From Fulvivirga marina (GTDB taxonomy: Bacteria > Bacteroidota > Bacteroidia > Cytophagales > Cyclobacteriaceae), in the NCBI RefSeq assembly GCF_016775155.1, contig NZ_JAEUGD010000053.1:62001-126000 (forward strand): DNA of 64,000 nt, written 5' to 3'. The translations under genes were made by a program, and so were the position numbers. Positions 44,267 through 52,350 of the stretch are shown piece by piece. The notes beneath the pieces were generated by a model. It searched no databases. It worked only from the letters and a program-made list of their open reading frames with translations, and had not been told where the DNA came from. The first letter of the stretch is position 1, and each line of letters starts with the position of its first letter.

Positions 44267-44713
44267 TTAATCTTCATTTATTTCGTTTTTCTGTTGGCCT
44301 TCCCGCCTAATGATCTCCAGTAGCGTTGATTTTTTTAACATGGAAACGGTTTTATTCCTTACCTCGAGGAATACCTCCCTGATGCCGCAGGTTTCTTCAT
44401 CTTTACACTCCTCGCAGCGTTCGTAGTACATATAGGTGACACAAGGTAGCAGGGCAATAGGCCCGTCAAAAAGTCGCATGACATCAGCCATGTTTACATC
44501 TTCAGGAGCTTTGAGTAGATAGTAGCCCCCAGCTTTACCTTTTCTGCTGGCGAGAATGCCAGCCTTTTTCAAATCAAGTAGTATAGCCTCCAGAAATTTT
44601 TGAGGAATACTTTCCGCTTTGGCAATCTCCGCAATAATGATGGGTCCTTCATCTTTTCTTTTGGCAAGGTGAACCAATGCATTTATGGCGTATTTAGTCT
44701 TTTTTGAGATCAT
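44267..44713 (-). CDS. Rrf2-family regulator with Cys-rich Fe-S site
   Basis: A 148-residue winged-helix regulator (AEIAKAESIPQKFLEAILLD and SRKGKAGGYYL as the DNA-binding part). Cys91, Cys100, Cys103 and Cys109 form a C-x8-C-x2-C-x5-C set, close to the Fe-S binding pattern of IscR/NsrR/RsrR, with an extra Cys. The gene lies 145 bases before the SLC13 transporter and may act as a sulfur or redox sensor for it. It is divergent from the TonB operon that begins at 44982, and a palindrome at 44883-44900 lies between the two. Confidence 0.82.
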   Translation of the reverse strand: MISKKTKYAINALVHLAKRKDEGPIIIAEIAKAESIPQKFLEAILLDLKKAGILASRKGKAGGYYLLKAPEDVNMADVMRLFDGPIALLPCVTYMYYERCEECKDEETCGIREVFLEVRNKTVSMLKKSTLLEIIRREGQQKNEINED

Positions 44714-44882
44714 GAGTGTAAATTTAACACTCTCAGAGTTAAATTAACTACTTCATTTTAAGGATTTAAGGAGCGGTGAGACTTTTAGAGGACTTAGGGG
44801 CACACCCATTTCCAGAAAGGTCAACCTGACCTGCACCTCTAAAGGATAAGTCTTTAACTAAAAATGCATTAGTGACCAAAAA

Positions 44883-44900
44883 ATCACTAGTACTAGTGAT
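44883..44900. promoter_or_regulatory. 18-base perfect palindrome in the Rrf2/TonB divergent region
   Basis: atcactagtactagtgat is its own reverse complement. A third half-site (tagtga) occurs upstream at 44871-44876. It lies 82 bases before the TonB receptor start and 170 bases before the Rrf2 start, the geometry expected of an operator. Candidate binders are the Rrf2 protein or an iron-responsive regulator; it does not match the classical Fur box. Confidence 0.55.
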
Positions 44901-44981
44901 GTAATTTGACTACGGATAGCTATTGATAAACAATTTCTGCACCTATAGCTTTGTCTTAATTTTTAATTAGTCTAAATAAGA

Positions 44982-47351
44982 ATGACTGTTACCCAAAAAA
45001 TGTATCGTTATAGCTTATTAATATTTCTGCTTTCTTTCATTTTCTCACTGAGTTATGGACAGGCTACTCTGTTGGGTAAAATAACTGACAAAAGTGGAGA
45101 ACCTCTAATAGGTGCTGCTATAGTTTTTGAAGAACTAAATAAAGGTGTGGTAACGGATGTTTCAGGTACTTATAACATCAATGTTGAACCAGGCAGTTAC
45201 ACGGTTAAAATAAGCTTTGTCGGTTACAAGTCACATGTTGAAATGATCAGACTGTCAGAGAAATCGCAGACCCTTAATCTGAGCCTGGAGGAGGATGCCA
45301 ATATTTTGAGTGATGTGGTGGTTATGGGCAAATCGGAAACTACCGAGACCATGGAAAGGCCTTTTACAGTTTCTGCGATTGATGTAAAGCCATTAAAAAT
45401 TCAAAACCTCGACATCAATCAGATTCTGAATACAACCACGGGTGTGCGTATCCGAGAGGAAGGGGGACTTGGCTCAAATTTCAATTTTTCATTGAATGGA
45501 TTTAATGGAAGTCAGGTCAAATTTTTTATTGATGGTATACCTATGGATTATTTTGGGTCATCCCTTTCATTGAATAACATTCCTTCCAACCTCATTTCAA
45601 AAATCGAAGTATATAAGGGCGTAGTACCAGTGCATTTAGGGTCTGATGCTTTGGGTGGAGCCATAAATATTACCACCAATAGAGCTATAAAAAACTACCT
45701 GAATGTATCCTACGCTTTTGGTTCTTTTAATACGCACCGAGCATCCTTGATTGGCAGATTTACCGATAAATCCGGGTTTGTAGTTAATGCCAATGCCTTT
45801 TTTAATTACTCCGATAATAATTATACAGTTGATGCGGAGGTGGTAAATATCCAAACCGGGAAAGTGACTGAAGAAGAAGTGGAGCGTTTTCATGATGCCT
45901 ATCAGTCACAAACCGTGCAGTTAGAGGGAGGTGTTGAAAACAAAAGCTATGCAGACGACCTTTTTCTGGGGCTGATCTTATCTAGTAATGAAAAGGAGAT
46001 ACAGTCTGGCTATAACCTGACCAAGGTGGTGGGGGAGGCATTTACCACTGATAAGGCCCTAATCTCCACCTTGAAATACCAAAAGAAAGACTTGTTGGTC
46101 AATGGGTTATCACTAACTGTTAATTCCACCTATAAATATGGTGAAAGTATGCGTGTTGATACCAGCAGCAGGCAGTATAATTGGCGAGGTGAATATGCTG
46201 TTAAAGATCTGGACGTACGCTCGGGGGAGATAAGTTGGGATAAGACGGAATTTCGTTTTAACGATAACGCACTCATGGCTTCTGCCAATATTAGCTACAC
46301 CATAGATGAAAGGCAGTCTATAGCACTTAACAATACTTACTCACGATATAGAAGAGTAGGTGAAGATCCTATTAGTTATAATGCGGTGCCGTTTAGCGAG
46401 CCCAATATTCTGACCAAAAATATTACGGGCCTTTCCTATAGCCTTGATTTGGTGGAGGGCAAGCTTCGTTCTGTGCTTTTTGGCAAGCTACTTTATATGG
46501 ATGCTTTGACCAGAGATGGAGAGGGGACGGCAGATGATGATGTTCTGGTGGCCATAAACAATAAACAAACGCAATATGGTTTTGGCGCAGCTACAACTTA
46601 CTTTTTAAGTGATAATCTGCAAGTCAAAGCTTCTTACGAACATACCTACAGGCTACCGGAAGTATTGGAAATGTTTGGAAACGGACTTCAAATATTGAGC
46701 AACCCAAACCTTGAGGCAGAAAAGAGTCAAAACTTTAATATAGGTTTGTTAGGCAAGAAGAGGTTTAATAGAAACTATATCCTTATAGAAGCAGGCTACC
46801 TGTATAGGTTGCCAGAAAACCTGATCCGAAACGCAGCTCTTGGACAAACGAGTACTTATGAAAACCTTCAATCAGCCAGAGCTCATATTTTTGAAGGGGT
46901 TATTAAATACACCTACAACGATTGGTTAAACCTGGAGGTAAATGGTACTTACCAGAATATTGTAAATAATCAGAAATACACTTCGGCAGGAGGTGAAAAT
47001 TATTTGTACGAAGACCGTCTGCCCAATATGCCATTTCTGTTCGGGAACGCAAAAGCAGGCGTGATATTTAATAATGTAGGTAGTGAGACCGGAAAATTAA
47101 GCGTTAACTGGTCTACACTTTTTGTGGAAGCTTTCTATCTCAAATGGCCTAGTCAGGGTAGCCAGGAAAGTAAGTATGATATTCCAAGACAAATTTCGCA
47201 CGACCTTTCGGCTTCTTATGCTATGCAAGATGGAAAATATAACCTGTCCTTGTCATGTACCAATATTATGGACAGCAAACTCTTTGACAATTTCATGCTT
47301 CAAAAACCAGGTAGAGCTTTCAATGTGAAGCTCAGTTACTTCATACAATAA
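44982..47351 (+). CDS. TonB-dependent outer-membrane receptor
   Basis: A 789-residue receptor with signal peptide (1-26), a carboxypeptidase-regulatory-like domain (about 28-110; GKITDKSGEPLIGAAIVFEE), plug (about 120-230) and a barrel ending in the aromatic tail SYFIQ. It lacks the STN domain of the receptor at 9.7 kb, so it is a plain transporter. Its operon mates (DUF4374, DUF4198, DUF3325/DUF3649-like membrane proteins and PepSY) fit iron or haem-type uptake as in known proteobacterial sets. The last residues run without the usual Phe, but the C-terminal strand is intact. Confidence 0.88.
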   Translation: MTVTQKMYRYSLLIFLLSFIFSLSYGQATLLGKITDKSGEPLIGAAIVFEELNKGVVTDVSGTYNINVEPGSYTVKISFVGYKSHVEMIRLSEKSQTLNLSLEEDANILSDVVVMGKSETTETMERPFTVSAIDVKPLKIQNLDINQILNTTTGVRIREEGGLGSNFNFSLNGFNGSQVKFFIDGIPMDYFGSSLSLNNIPSNLISKIEVYKGVVPVHLGSDALGGAINITTNRAIKNYLNVSYAFGSFNTHRASLIGRFTDKSGFVVNANAFFNYSDNNYTVDAEVVNIQTGKVTEEEVERFHDAYQSQTVQLEGGVENKSYADDLFLGLILSSNEKEIQSGYNLTKVVGEAFTTDKALISTLKYQKKDLLVNGLSLTVNSTYKYGESMRVDTSSRQYNWRGEYAVKDLDVRSGEISWDKTEFRFNDNALMASANISYTIDERQSIALNNTYSRYRRVGEDPISYNAVPFSEPNILTKNITGLSYSLDLVEGKLRSVLFGKLLYMDALTRDGEGTADDDVLVAINNKQTQYGFGAATTYFLSDNLQVKASYEHTYRLPEVLEMFGNGLQILSNPNLEAEKSQNFNIGLLGKKRFNRNYILIEAGYLYRLPENLIRNAALGQTSTYENLQSARAHIFEGVIKYTYNDWLNLEVNGTYQNIVNNQKYTSAGGENYLYEDRLPNMPFLFGNAKAGVIFNNVGSETGKLSVNWSTLFVEAFYLKWPSQGSQESKYDIPRQISHDLSASYAMQDGKYNLSLSCTNIMDSKLFDNFMLQKPGRAFNVKLSYFIQ

Positions 47352-47380
47352 AATTACTAATACTTATAAATAAAACTTAA

Positions 47381-48616
47381 ATGGAAAGATTGCTTAAAAA
47401 TACACCGATACTTTTAGCCTTTGTGTTGATACTATCTCTTGCCTCGTGCTCAGATGATGACACGGTAGTCAAATCAGTTGAAAGTGGCTATGTGATGTCA
47501 CTCAGAACGCAGGATGCAGATGAAGAGAGTGCTGATTATTATATAACAGTTAACGACCTTATGACAGGTGAGATCAGCGCAGAGGGACAGGGAGTAGAGT
47601 TGGCTGGCTGGAACTATAACGGGCATTTTGCTGATACCTATTTTGCATTTGGTTATGACTTAAATGAGTGTATCGGATACAAAATAGTAAACAACCAACT
47701 TGTGGAGCAAGGTAAATTTGTCTATGAAAGATTTGATGTTATGGGTGCTATAGACGATCAAAGCTTTTTGGCTATTGGAGCTCCATGGGGAGGAGGATCA
47801 TATGATTGTCAGATTCAGGTGGTAGATATTAACGAAATAGCTATAACTAAAAATGTTAAACACCCTATATACGAATCGTATGATGCAGAAGGAACGCAGC
47901 TTAATGCGTGGCCTACCGGAGCTTATGTAGATGGGGAGAAGCTTTTTGTAGCCTTTTATCCACTAAACGGAAGCTCTTGGAAAACACCTAACACTGATAC
48001 AGCATACATCAGTGTATACTCCTATCCTGAAATTGAATACATCAAAACCATTAAAGATGCTCGAACAGCACCCATTGGATACTATGGAGGTTCTCCAAGT
48101 ATTTTGGAGGATGAAAGCGGCAATCATTACACACTGTCTGTTAGCTCTAAAGCTGCAGGTTATACCCAGACAACCAAGCCTTCAGGTATCCTGAAGATTA
48201 ATGCTGGTGAGGATGAATTTGATGCTGACTATTTCTTTAATGTGGAAGAAGTAGGTTATAAGGTGCTTTCAGCTACCTATATGGGTAATGGACTTGCTGT
48301 TGCCAGAGTGATCTCTTTGCAAATGGATGAGGCTGCAGGGGCGCAATCTCAATGGGCTGCTTTCAGCGAGGTTACTCCCCTTTTGAATGTAGCCGTTCTT
48401 GACCTTAATAAGAAGACCGTAACTATCGTAGATGATGTGCCATTGCATGGTGGGCAGTACCAAACCCCTTATTTAATTGAAGGTGGTAAAGTATATGTTT
48501 CTGTTAATAATGGAACTGAGGCTCATGTATACCAGGTAGACCCTGTTACTGCCTCAGCAACCCAAGGGGCTAAGTTGATAGGAAACCAATTCCAGGCTCT
48601 TTTCACTGCTAAATAA
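47381..48616 (+). CDS. DUF4374-family lipoprotein
   Basis: A 411-residue lipoprotein (LASC followed by Ser-Asp-Asp-Asp). The sequence fits the DUF4374 group, a beta-propeller-like exported protein found next to TonB receptors in Bacteroidota: SGYVMSLRTQDADEESADYY, AGWNYNGHFADTYFAFGYD, and repeated Gly-Gly blade edges (GAPWGGGSYD, GYYGGSP). It starts 29 bases after the receptor stop. It probably sits on the outer surface and assists the receptor by ligand capture, as for other iron-uptake accessory lipoproteins; not shown here. Confidence 0.75.
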   Translation: MERLLKNTPILLAFVLILSLASCSDDDTVVKSVESGYVMSLRTQDADEESADYYITVNDLMTGEISAEGQGVELAGWNYNGHFADTYFAFGYDLNECIGYKIVNNQLVEQGKFVYERFDVMGAIDDQSFLAIGAPWGGGSYDCQIQVVDINEIAITKNVKHPIYESYDAEGTQLNAWPTGAYVDGEKLFVAFYPLNGSSWKTPNTDTAYISVYSYPEIEYIKTIKDARTAPIGYYGGSPSILEDESGNHYTLSVSSKAAGYTQTTKPSGILKINAGEDEFDADYFFNVEEVGYKVLSATYMGNGLAVARVISLQMDEAAGAQSQWAAFSEVTPLLNVAVLDLNKKTVTIVDDVPLHGGQYQTPYLIEGGKVYVSVNNGTEAHVYQVDPVTASATQGAKLIGNQFQALFTAK

Positions 48617-48626
48617 CAGCTATTGT

Positions 48627-48661
48627 AAGCCTTATTCCCCACTTATGGAGGAGTAAGGCTT
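48627..48661 (+). terminator. Intercistronic hairpin between DUF4374 and DUF4198 genes
   Basis: aagccttattcc (48627-48638) pairs with ggagtaaggctt (48650-48661) with one mismatch, followed by ttga. It can act as a partial terminator and lower expression of downstream genes. Confidence 0.55.
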
Positions 48662-48679
48662 TTGAGAACCACTTGTAAG

Positions 48680-49411
48680 ATGAAAAAATCACTATTTATA
48701 TTTACCTGTCTTTTGGCAGTGGCATTTCAATCCTCTGCGCACTACTTGTGGTTGGAGACAGCCGAATCGGGTGAGAAAAACAAAGAACATGTAGTTGAGG
48801 TATATTTTGGAGAGTACACATACGGGGTTATTGAAAATCCCAATGGTGAAAACTTTGCCAAGGTTAAAAATTTCAGTTTGTGGGTGATATCACCTTCCGG
48901 AAAGAAAACGACCATTACTACCTCTGTTAAGGGCAATGCATTTCAGGGGATCTTTACTCCTAAAGAAAACGGAACTTATACCGTTGTGCTTAATAATAAC
49001 GAAATTGATGTTATCGACTATACGAAGTATGATTTTGGGATATTCAAAACGCATTATCATTCCACAGCCAAAGTGGTAGTAGGAGACAAAGTTGATCTTA
49101 CCACAGCAGATAATAATGCAGGCTTGGTAGTGGTAAATGCTTCGAGCGATCTGGCTGTTCAAAATTCTTCGGTGGAACTTCAGGTTCTTTACAAAGGCAA
49201 GCCCCTGGCCGGACAGGAAGTAGATGTTTATGTAGCTGATCTTTGGACTAAAAAGTTAAAAACCGATGAGCATGGAAAAGTGAGCTTCTCCTTACCATGG
49301 AAAACTAAATATACTGTAGAAACTACTAAAAAAGAAGACTTCCCCGGCACCTATAAAGGAGAGGGCTACCAATTTATATGGCATTGCACCACATACTGTA
49401 TTGCCCTTTAG
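48680..49411 (+). CDS. DUF4198-type periplasmic protein
   Basis: A 243-residue exported protein counted from the Met at 48680 (MKKSLFIF), with signal peptide ending SSAH. The family opening HYLWLETAESGEKNKE and the beta-sandwich style (FSLWVISPSGKKTTITT, TYTVVLNNNEIDVIDY) match the nickel/cobalt-uptake DUF4198 group. The tail ends in CTTYC, a possible metal-binding pair. A start codon at 48662 would be TTG. It lies 63 bases after the preceding stop and 3 bases before the next gene. Confidence 0.7.
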   Translation: MKKSLFIFTCLLAVAFQSSAHYLWLETAESGEKNKEHVVEVYFGEYTYGVIENPNGENFAKVKNFSLWVISPSGKKTTITTSVKGNAFQGIFTPKENGTYTVVLNNNEIDVIDYTKYDFGIFKTHYHSTAKVVVGDKVDLTTADNNAGLVVVNASSDLAVQNSSVELQVLYKGKPLAGQEVDVYVADLWTKKLKTDEHGKVSFSLPWKTKYTVETTKKEDFPGTYKGEGYQFIWHCTTYCIAL

Positions 49412-49413
49412 CT

Positions 49414-49746
49414 ATGATGATCACACTGAGTAGTTTAGTTACTTTCTTTGGGTTTTGGTGTTGTTACCAAACATCTCAACGAGTAGAGCTTAAAGCCACT
49501 ACCCGTTTGGAGCAATGGCTGGGGAAAGATCTGCCCAAAGCACGACTGATCGGCGTTGGAGGCATGGTAGCCGGATGGGTATTAAGCATGTTAACCTTTG
49601 GGATTGGGGCAGGTATTTTTGCCTTTTTGCTCATGCTTATAGTTATATCCAGCCTGGTGATAATGCTAACGCCACTTGGTTTAATGACTCGGAAGAATAT
49701 TGCTATAGCGGTTCTTATTTGCATCTTTTTAGAATTAGCTTTATAA
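49414..49746 (+). CDS. DUF3325-like small membrane protein
   Basis: Using the Met at 49414 (MMITLSSLVTFFGFW) gives a 110-residue protein with three membrane helices and a short basic loop (QTSQRVELKATTRLEQWLGK). This is the pattern of the DUF3325 proteins that stand with PepSY and DUF3649 in iron-uptake operons. The identification is by position and hydropathy rather than sharp motifs. It starts 2 bases after the DUF4198 stop and its stop at 49746 is 2 bases before the next start. Confidence 0.55.
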   Translation: MMITLSSLVTFFGFWCCYQTSQRVELKATTRLEQWLGKDLPKARLIGVGGMVAGWVLSMLTFGIGAGIFAFLLMLIVISSLVIMLTPLGLMTRKNIAIAVLICIFLELAL

Positions 49747-49748
49747 AT

Positions 49749-50057
49749 ATGCCAGCCAACAAAAAGCATCTGACGCCTTCCTTCCACCAGCGTTTTGCCA
49801 AGATTACGGCTGGGTTTCTTGGGGGATATTTTATAACCAGTACTTTATTTATGGTATTGGCACTTTATACCGACCGTGCAGTTATGCTGGTCACACTGAG
49901 ATTTGGAGGATTTATATTATGGTGTGTACTCATGATTATTCCATTTCTTTTCAGAAATGGCTGGAAAGCATGGGGGATCTACCTTGTCACTACCTTGCTG
50001 TTTTCTTCTATACTCTATTTTACAAAAACCGAATCACCTGAATTATTTCCCGTATAA
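49749..50057 (+). CDS. DUF3649-like small membrane protein
   Basis: A 102-residue protein (MPANKKHLTPSFHQRFAKIT) with three or four membrane helices. Basic charges are at the start. It matches the DUF3649 position in iron-uptake operons, between a DUF3325-like protein and a PepSY protein. The start at 49749 was taken because a longer frame would overlap the preceding gene heavily. It shares one base with the next gene (TAATG). Confidence 0.55.
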   Translation: MPANKKHLTPSFHQRFAKITAGFLGGYFITSTLFMVLALYTDRAVMLVTLRFGGFILWCVLMIIPFLFRNGWKAWGIYLVTTLLFSSILYFTKTESPELFPV

Positions 50058-51700
50058 TGAGCAATCGTATCTATAACACCCTTTTTCACATCCATACCGT
50101 CAGTGGTTTAGTGATTAGTGTTGCGCTATTTGTGATTTTTTTCGCCGGCTCTATAAGCTTCTTTCGCGATGATATTATCAACTGGGAGCGTCAACAGCCC
50201 ATTGTGAAAGGCTCCCAAATGGATGTGGACTTCGATACAGTTATGGACACGTTGGCAGCACGTCATTCTCTTTATGGTAGGGCACTTACCATCCGGCAAA
50301 TGCATCAGGAGCGAAGGGTCATGGTGTCGGCTACTCCATCGCTGGATACCGCGGCAATAGATGAGGCTAAAAGCAGATTTTTCCTTTACCAGGATCCAGA
50401 TTCGCAAAAAAGCTATAGCTATTTTGAAGATTTTACCCTTGGAGAGTTTATATACAGACTGCATTTTTTCGCTCAGATACCATACCCCTACGGATACCTG
50501 CTTTCTGGTTTTGTGGCATTTTTCTTTCTGTTTGCTATTGTTACGGGTATCATCGTCCATTGGAAGAAGATCATCAGTAACTTCTATTTATTCCGTCCTT
50601 GGGCAAAACTTAAAACAGTATGGACAGATGCACATACAGCATTGGGAGTGATTGGACTGCCCTTTCAGTTTATGTTTGCTGTTACCGGAGCGGTGTTGAT
50701 CATTGGTAGCACGGTTATGCTTGGAGCTACCACCTTATTCTTTTATAATGGCGATACAGAAAAATTGCGTAAGGAAATTTTTGCTGAAGAAGATGCATAT
50801 CCATTTGCCAATGACCCACAGGAGCACAACTTCAGTATCAATGAACTGGTGTCGAAGACTTTGCAAAAGTGGCAGAACGTAAGCGTAACCAGGGTCGTAC
50901 TGCAAAACTATGGTGATGCCAGTATGCATGTTGTTGTAAAGGTGAAGCCCAATGATAGTCAGCGTTTTACCGGTATAGGGCAGGTAGCTTATAATGCTTC
51001 TACAGGAGAAGAAGTAGCAGCGAAAGATCCATTTGGAAGTACTGACTACGCGGTGGCTGTTCAGGATATTATCCTAAAACTACACTTTGGTAACTATGGA
51101 GGGTATGGACTTAAGATCATATATTTTATTTTTGGTATGATCACATGTTTTGTGATACTCTCAGGTGTATTGCTTTGGGTGGAGGCAAGAGACAAGAAAA
51201 GTACAGTCCGGTGGAAAAGAAAATCAAACCAATGGGTAGCCGCTATAGTTTTGGCAGTCTCACTAAGCATGTATCCTGTAACAGCACTAAGCTTTACGGT
51301 GGTTAAGCTCTTTAAAGATGTGAATGATCCAGCACCCCACCTACTCATTTTTAAGACTTTTTTCATTTCATGGCTGGTATTTTCTATATTTTTTTCAATT
51401 AAAAAGGACAGTTATTTCACTAACAAGTACTGCTTGTTATCGGGTAGCGTATTGGGTTTTCTGGTGCCCATTGCCAATGGAGTGGTTTCAGAAACCTGGT
51501 TGTGGAAAACATTTAATCAACAACAGGTGCAGATTTTTGTAGTAGATGCTTTTTGGCTGGTAACATCTGTGATAACCTTCCTGATTGTACTTAACTTGAA
51601 GCCAAAGATCAAGGGAGAGCATATAGAGATACCCGCACCAATAAAAGATAAAACTGCTGCTAAAAAGGTAATAAAAACCCGTAAGCTACAGCCCGTATAG
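50057..51700 (+). CDS. PepSY-associated inner-membrane protein (iron reductase type)
   Basis: A 547-residue protein with six or so membrane helices and a PepSY domain pair in the middle (about 75-125 and 255-330). Membrane-edge His residues in the first and later helices (HIHTVSG near residue 11, IIVHWKK near 165, WTDAHTALG near 195) are suitable for haem binding, as in PiuB-type reductases, and KDPFGSTDYAVAVQDIILKL is typical of the family. It would reduce ferric siderophore or haem iron in the periplasm after TonB uptake. It closes the intact part of the operon. Confidence 0.82.
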   Translation: MSNRIYNTLFHIHTVSGLVISVALFVIFFAGSISFFRDDIINWERQQPIVKGSQMDVDFDTVMDTLAARHSLYGRALTIRQMHQERRVMVSATPSLDTAAIDEAKSRFFLYQDPDSQKSYSYFEDFTLGEFIYRLHFFAQIPYPYGYLLSGFVAFFFLFAIVTGIIVHWKKIISNFYLFRPWAKLKTVWTDAHTALGVIGLPFQFMFAVTGAVLIIGSTVMLGATTLFFYNGDTEKLRKEIFAEEDAYPFANDPQEHNFSINELVSKTLQKWQNVSVTRVVLQNYGDASMHVVVKVKPNDSQRFTGIGQVAYNASTGEEVAAKDPFGSTDYAVAVQDIILKLHFGNYGGYGLKIIYFIFGMITCFVILSGVLLWVEARDKKSTVRWKRKSNQWVAAIVLAVSLSMYPVTALSFTVVKLFKDVNDPAPHLLIFKTFFISWLVFSIFFSIKKDSYFTNKYCLLSGSVLGFLVPIANGVVSETWLWKTFNQQQVQIFVVDAFWLVTSVITFLIVLNLKPKIKGEHIEIPAPIKDKTAAKKVIKTRKLQPV

Positions 51701-51712
51701 AGGTACTTTATC

Positions 51713-51965
51713 ATGCAAATGGCGCTTGCAATGTTATTGCATACATTTTTCCGTAATGCTGCCGCAGATGAAGACTTTGATGTCCATATCGATGATCACA
51801 CTTTTTCTGATAAGAGGGTTGGTGTCGAGTATGTATATCTGCTGTGGATTACAAAAGCTTCCCAATCTGCTTGACCATTATCAGGAGCATAAAGATTGTA
51901 ACGGAGGAGTCCCCTTCTTTCCATTTTTGGTAGAGGACTATTTCCGTGATCACCATTGTGTTTGA
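51713..51965 (+). pseudogene. Frameshifted small ORF after the PepSY gene
   Basis: Starting with ATG at 51713 the frame reads MQMALAMLLHTFFRNAAADE, then VEYVYLLWITK, and changes frame around 51850, where KLPNLLDHYQEHKDCNGGVP continues to a stop at 51963. The two pieces joined would make a single 84-residue His-containing protein resembling small genes that follow PepSY in Bacteroidota. A real frameshift, a decayed gene or a sequencing error would explain it. Confidence 0.35.
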
Positions 51966-52350
51966 AAAAAAGTTCATCTCTACCTTGCAAGGCAGCTCGT
52001 TAATGAGCAGATCATGGTAGCGGAATTGTAACGACCGGAGCTTATTACCTCTTATCCGAAATGAAAAAAGGAGAGGGTGGGCATCATCACTGATGTCAAT
52101 GTTATAATACCAGTTGGTTTATTATGGAGGTATAGCAATACCTTCGGTTCTTTAAAATATAGAGTGTGAGATTGACTAACTGGTAGCTATATCGATACAA
52201 AGGGTTGTATCTTTCTCTTTTTCAGTTGTTTGAAATCTCTGGGAATCGGTATAATTTTAAAATTATCTTCGGTGGACTCGTTTTTTTTATACATTTGTAG
52301 ATTGAATTTTGATTAAAATCAAAATTTACTTCAACCTAAACCAATTAATA
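51966..52350. other. Intergenic region upstream of the large BNR protein
   Basis: No gene or strong hairpin is visible in these 385 bases. The promoter of the gene starting at 52351 lies here. Confidence 0.4.
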
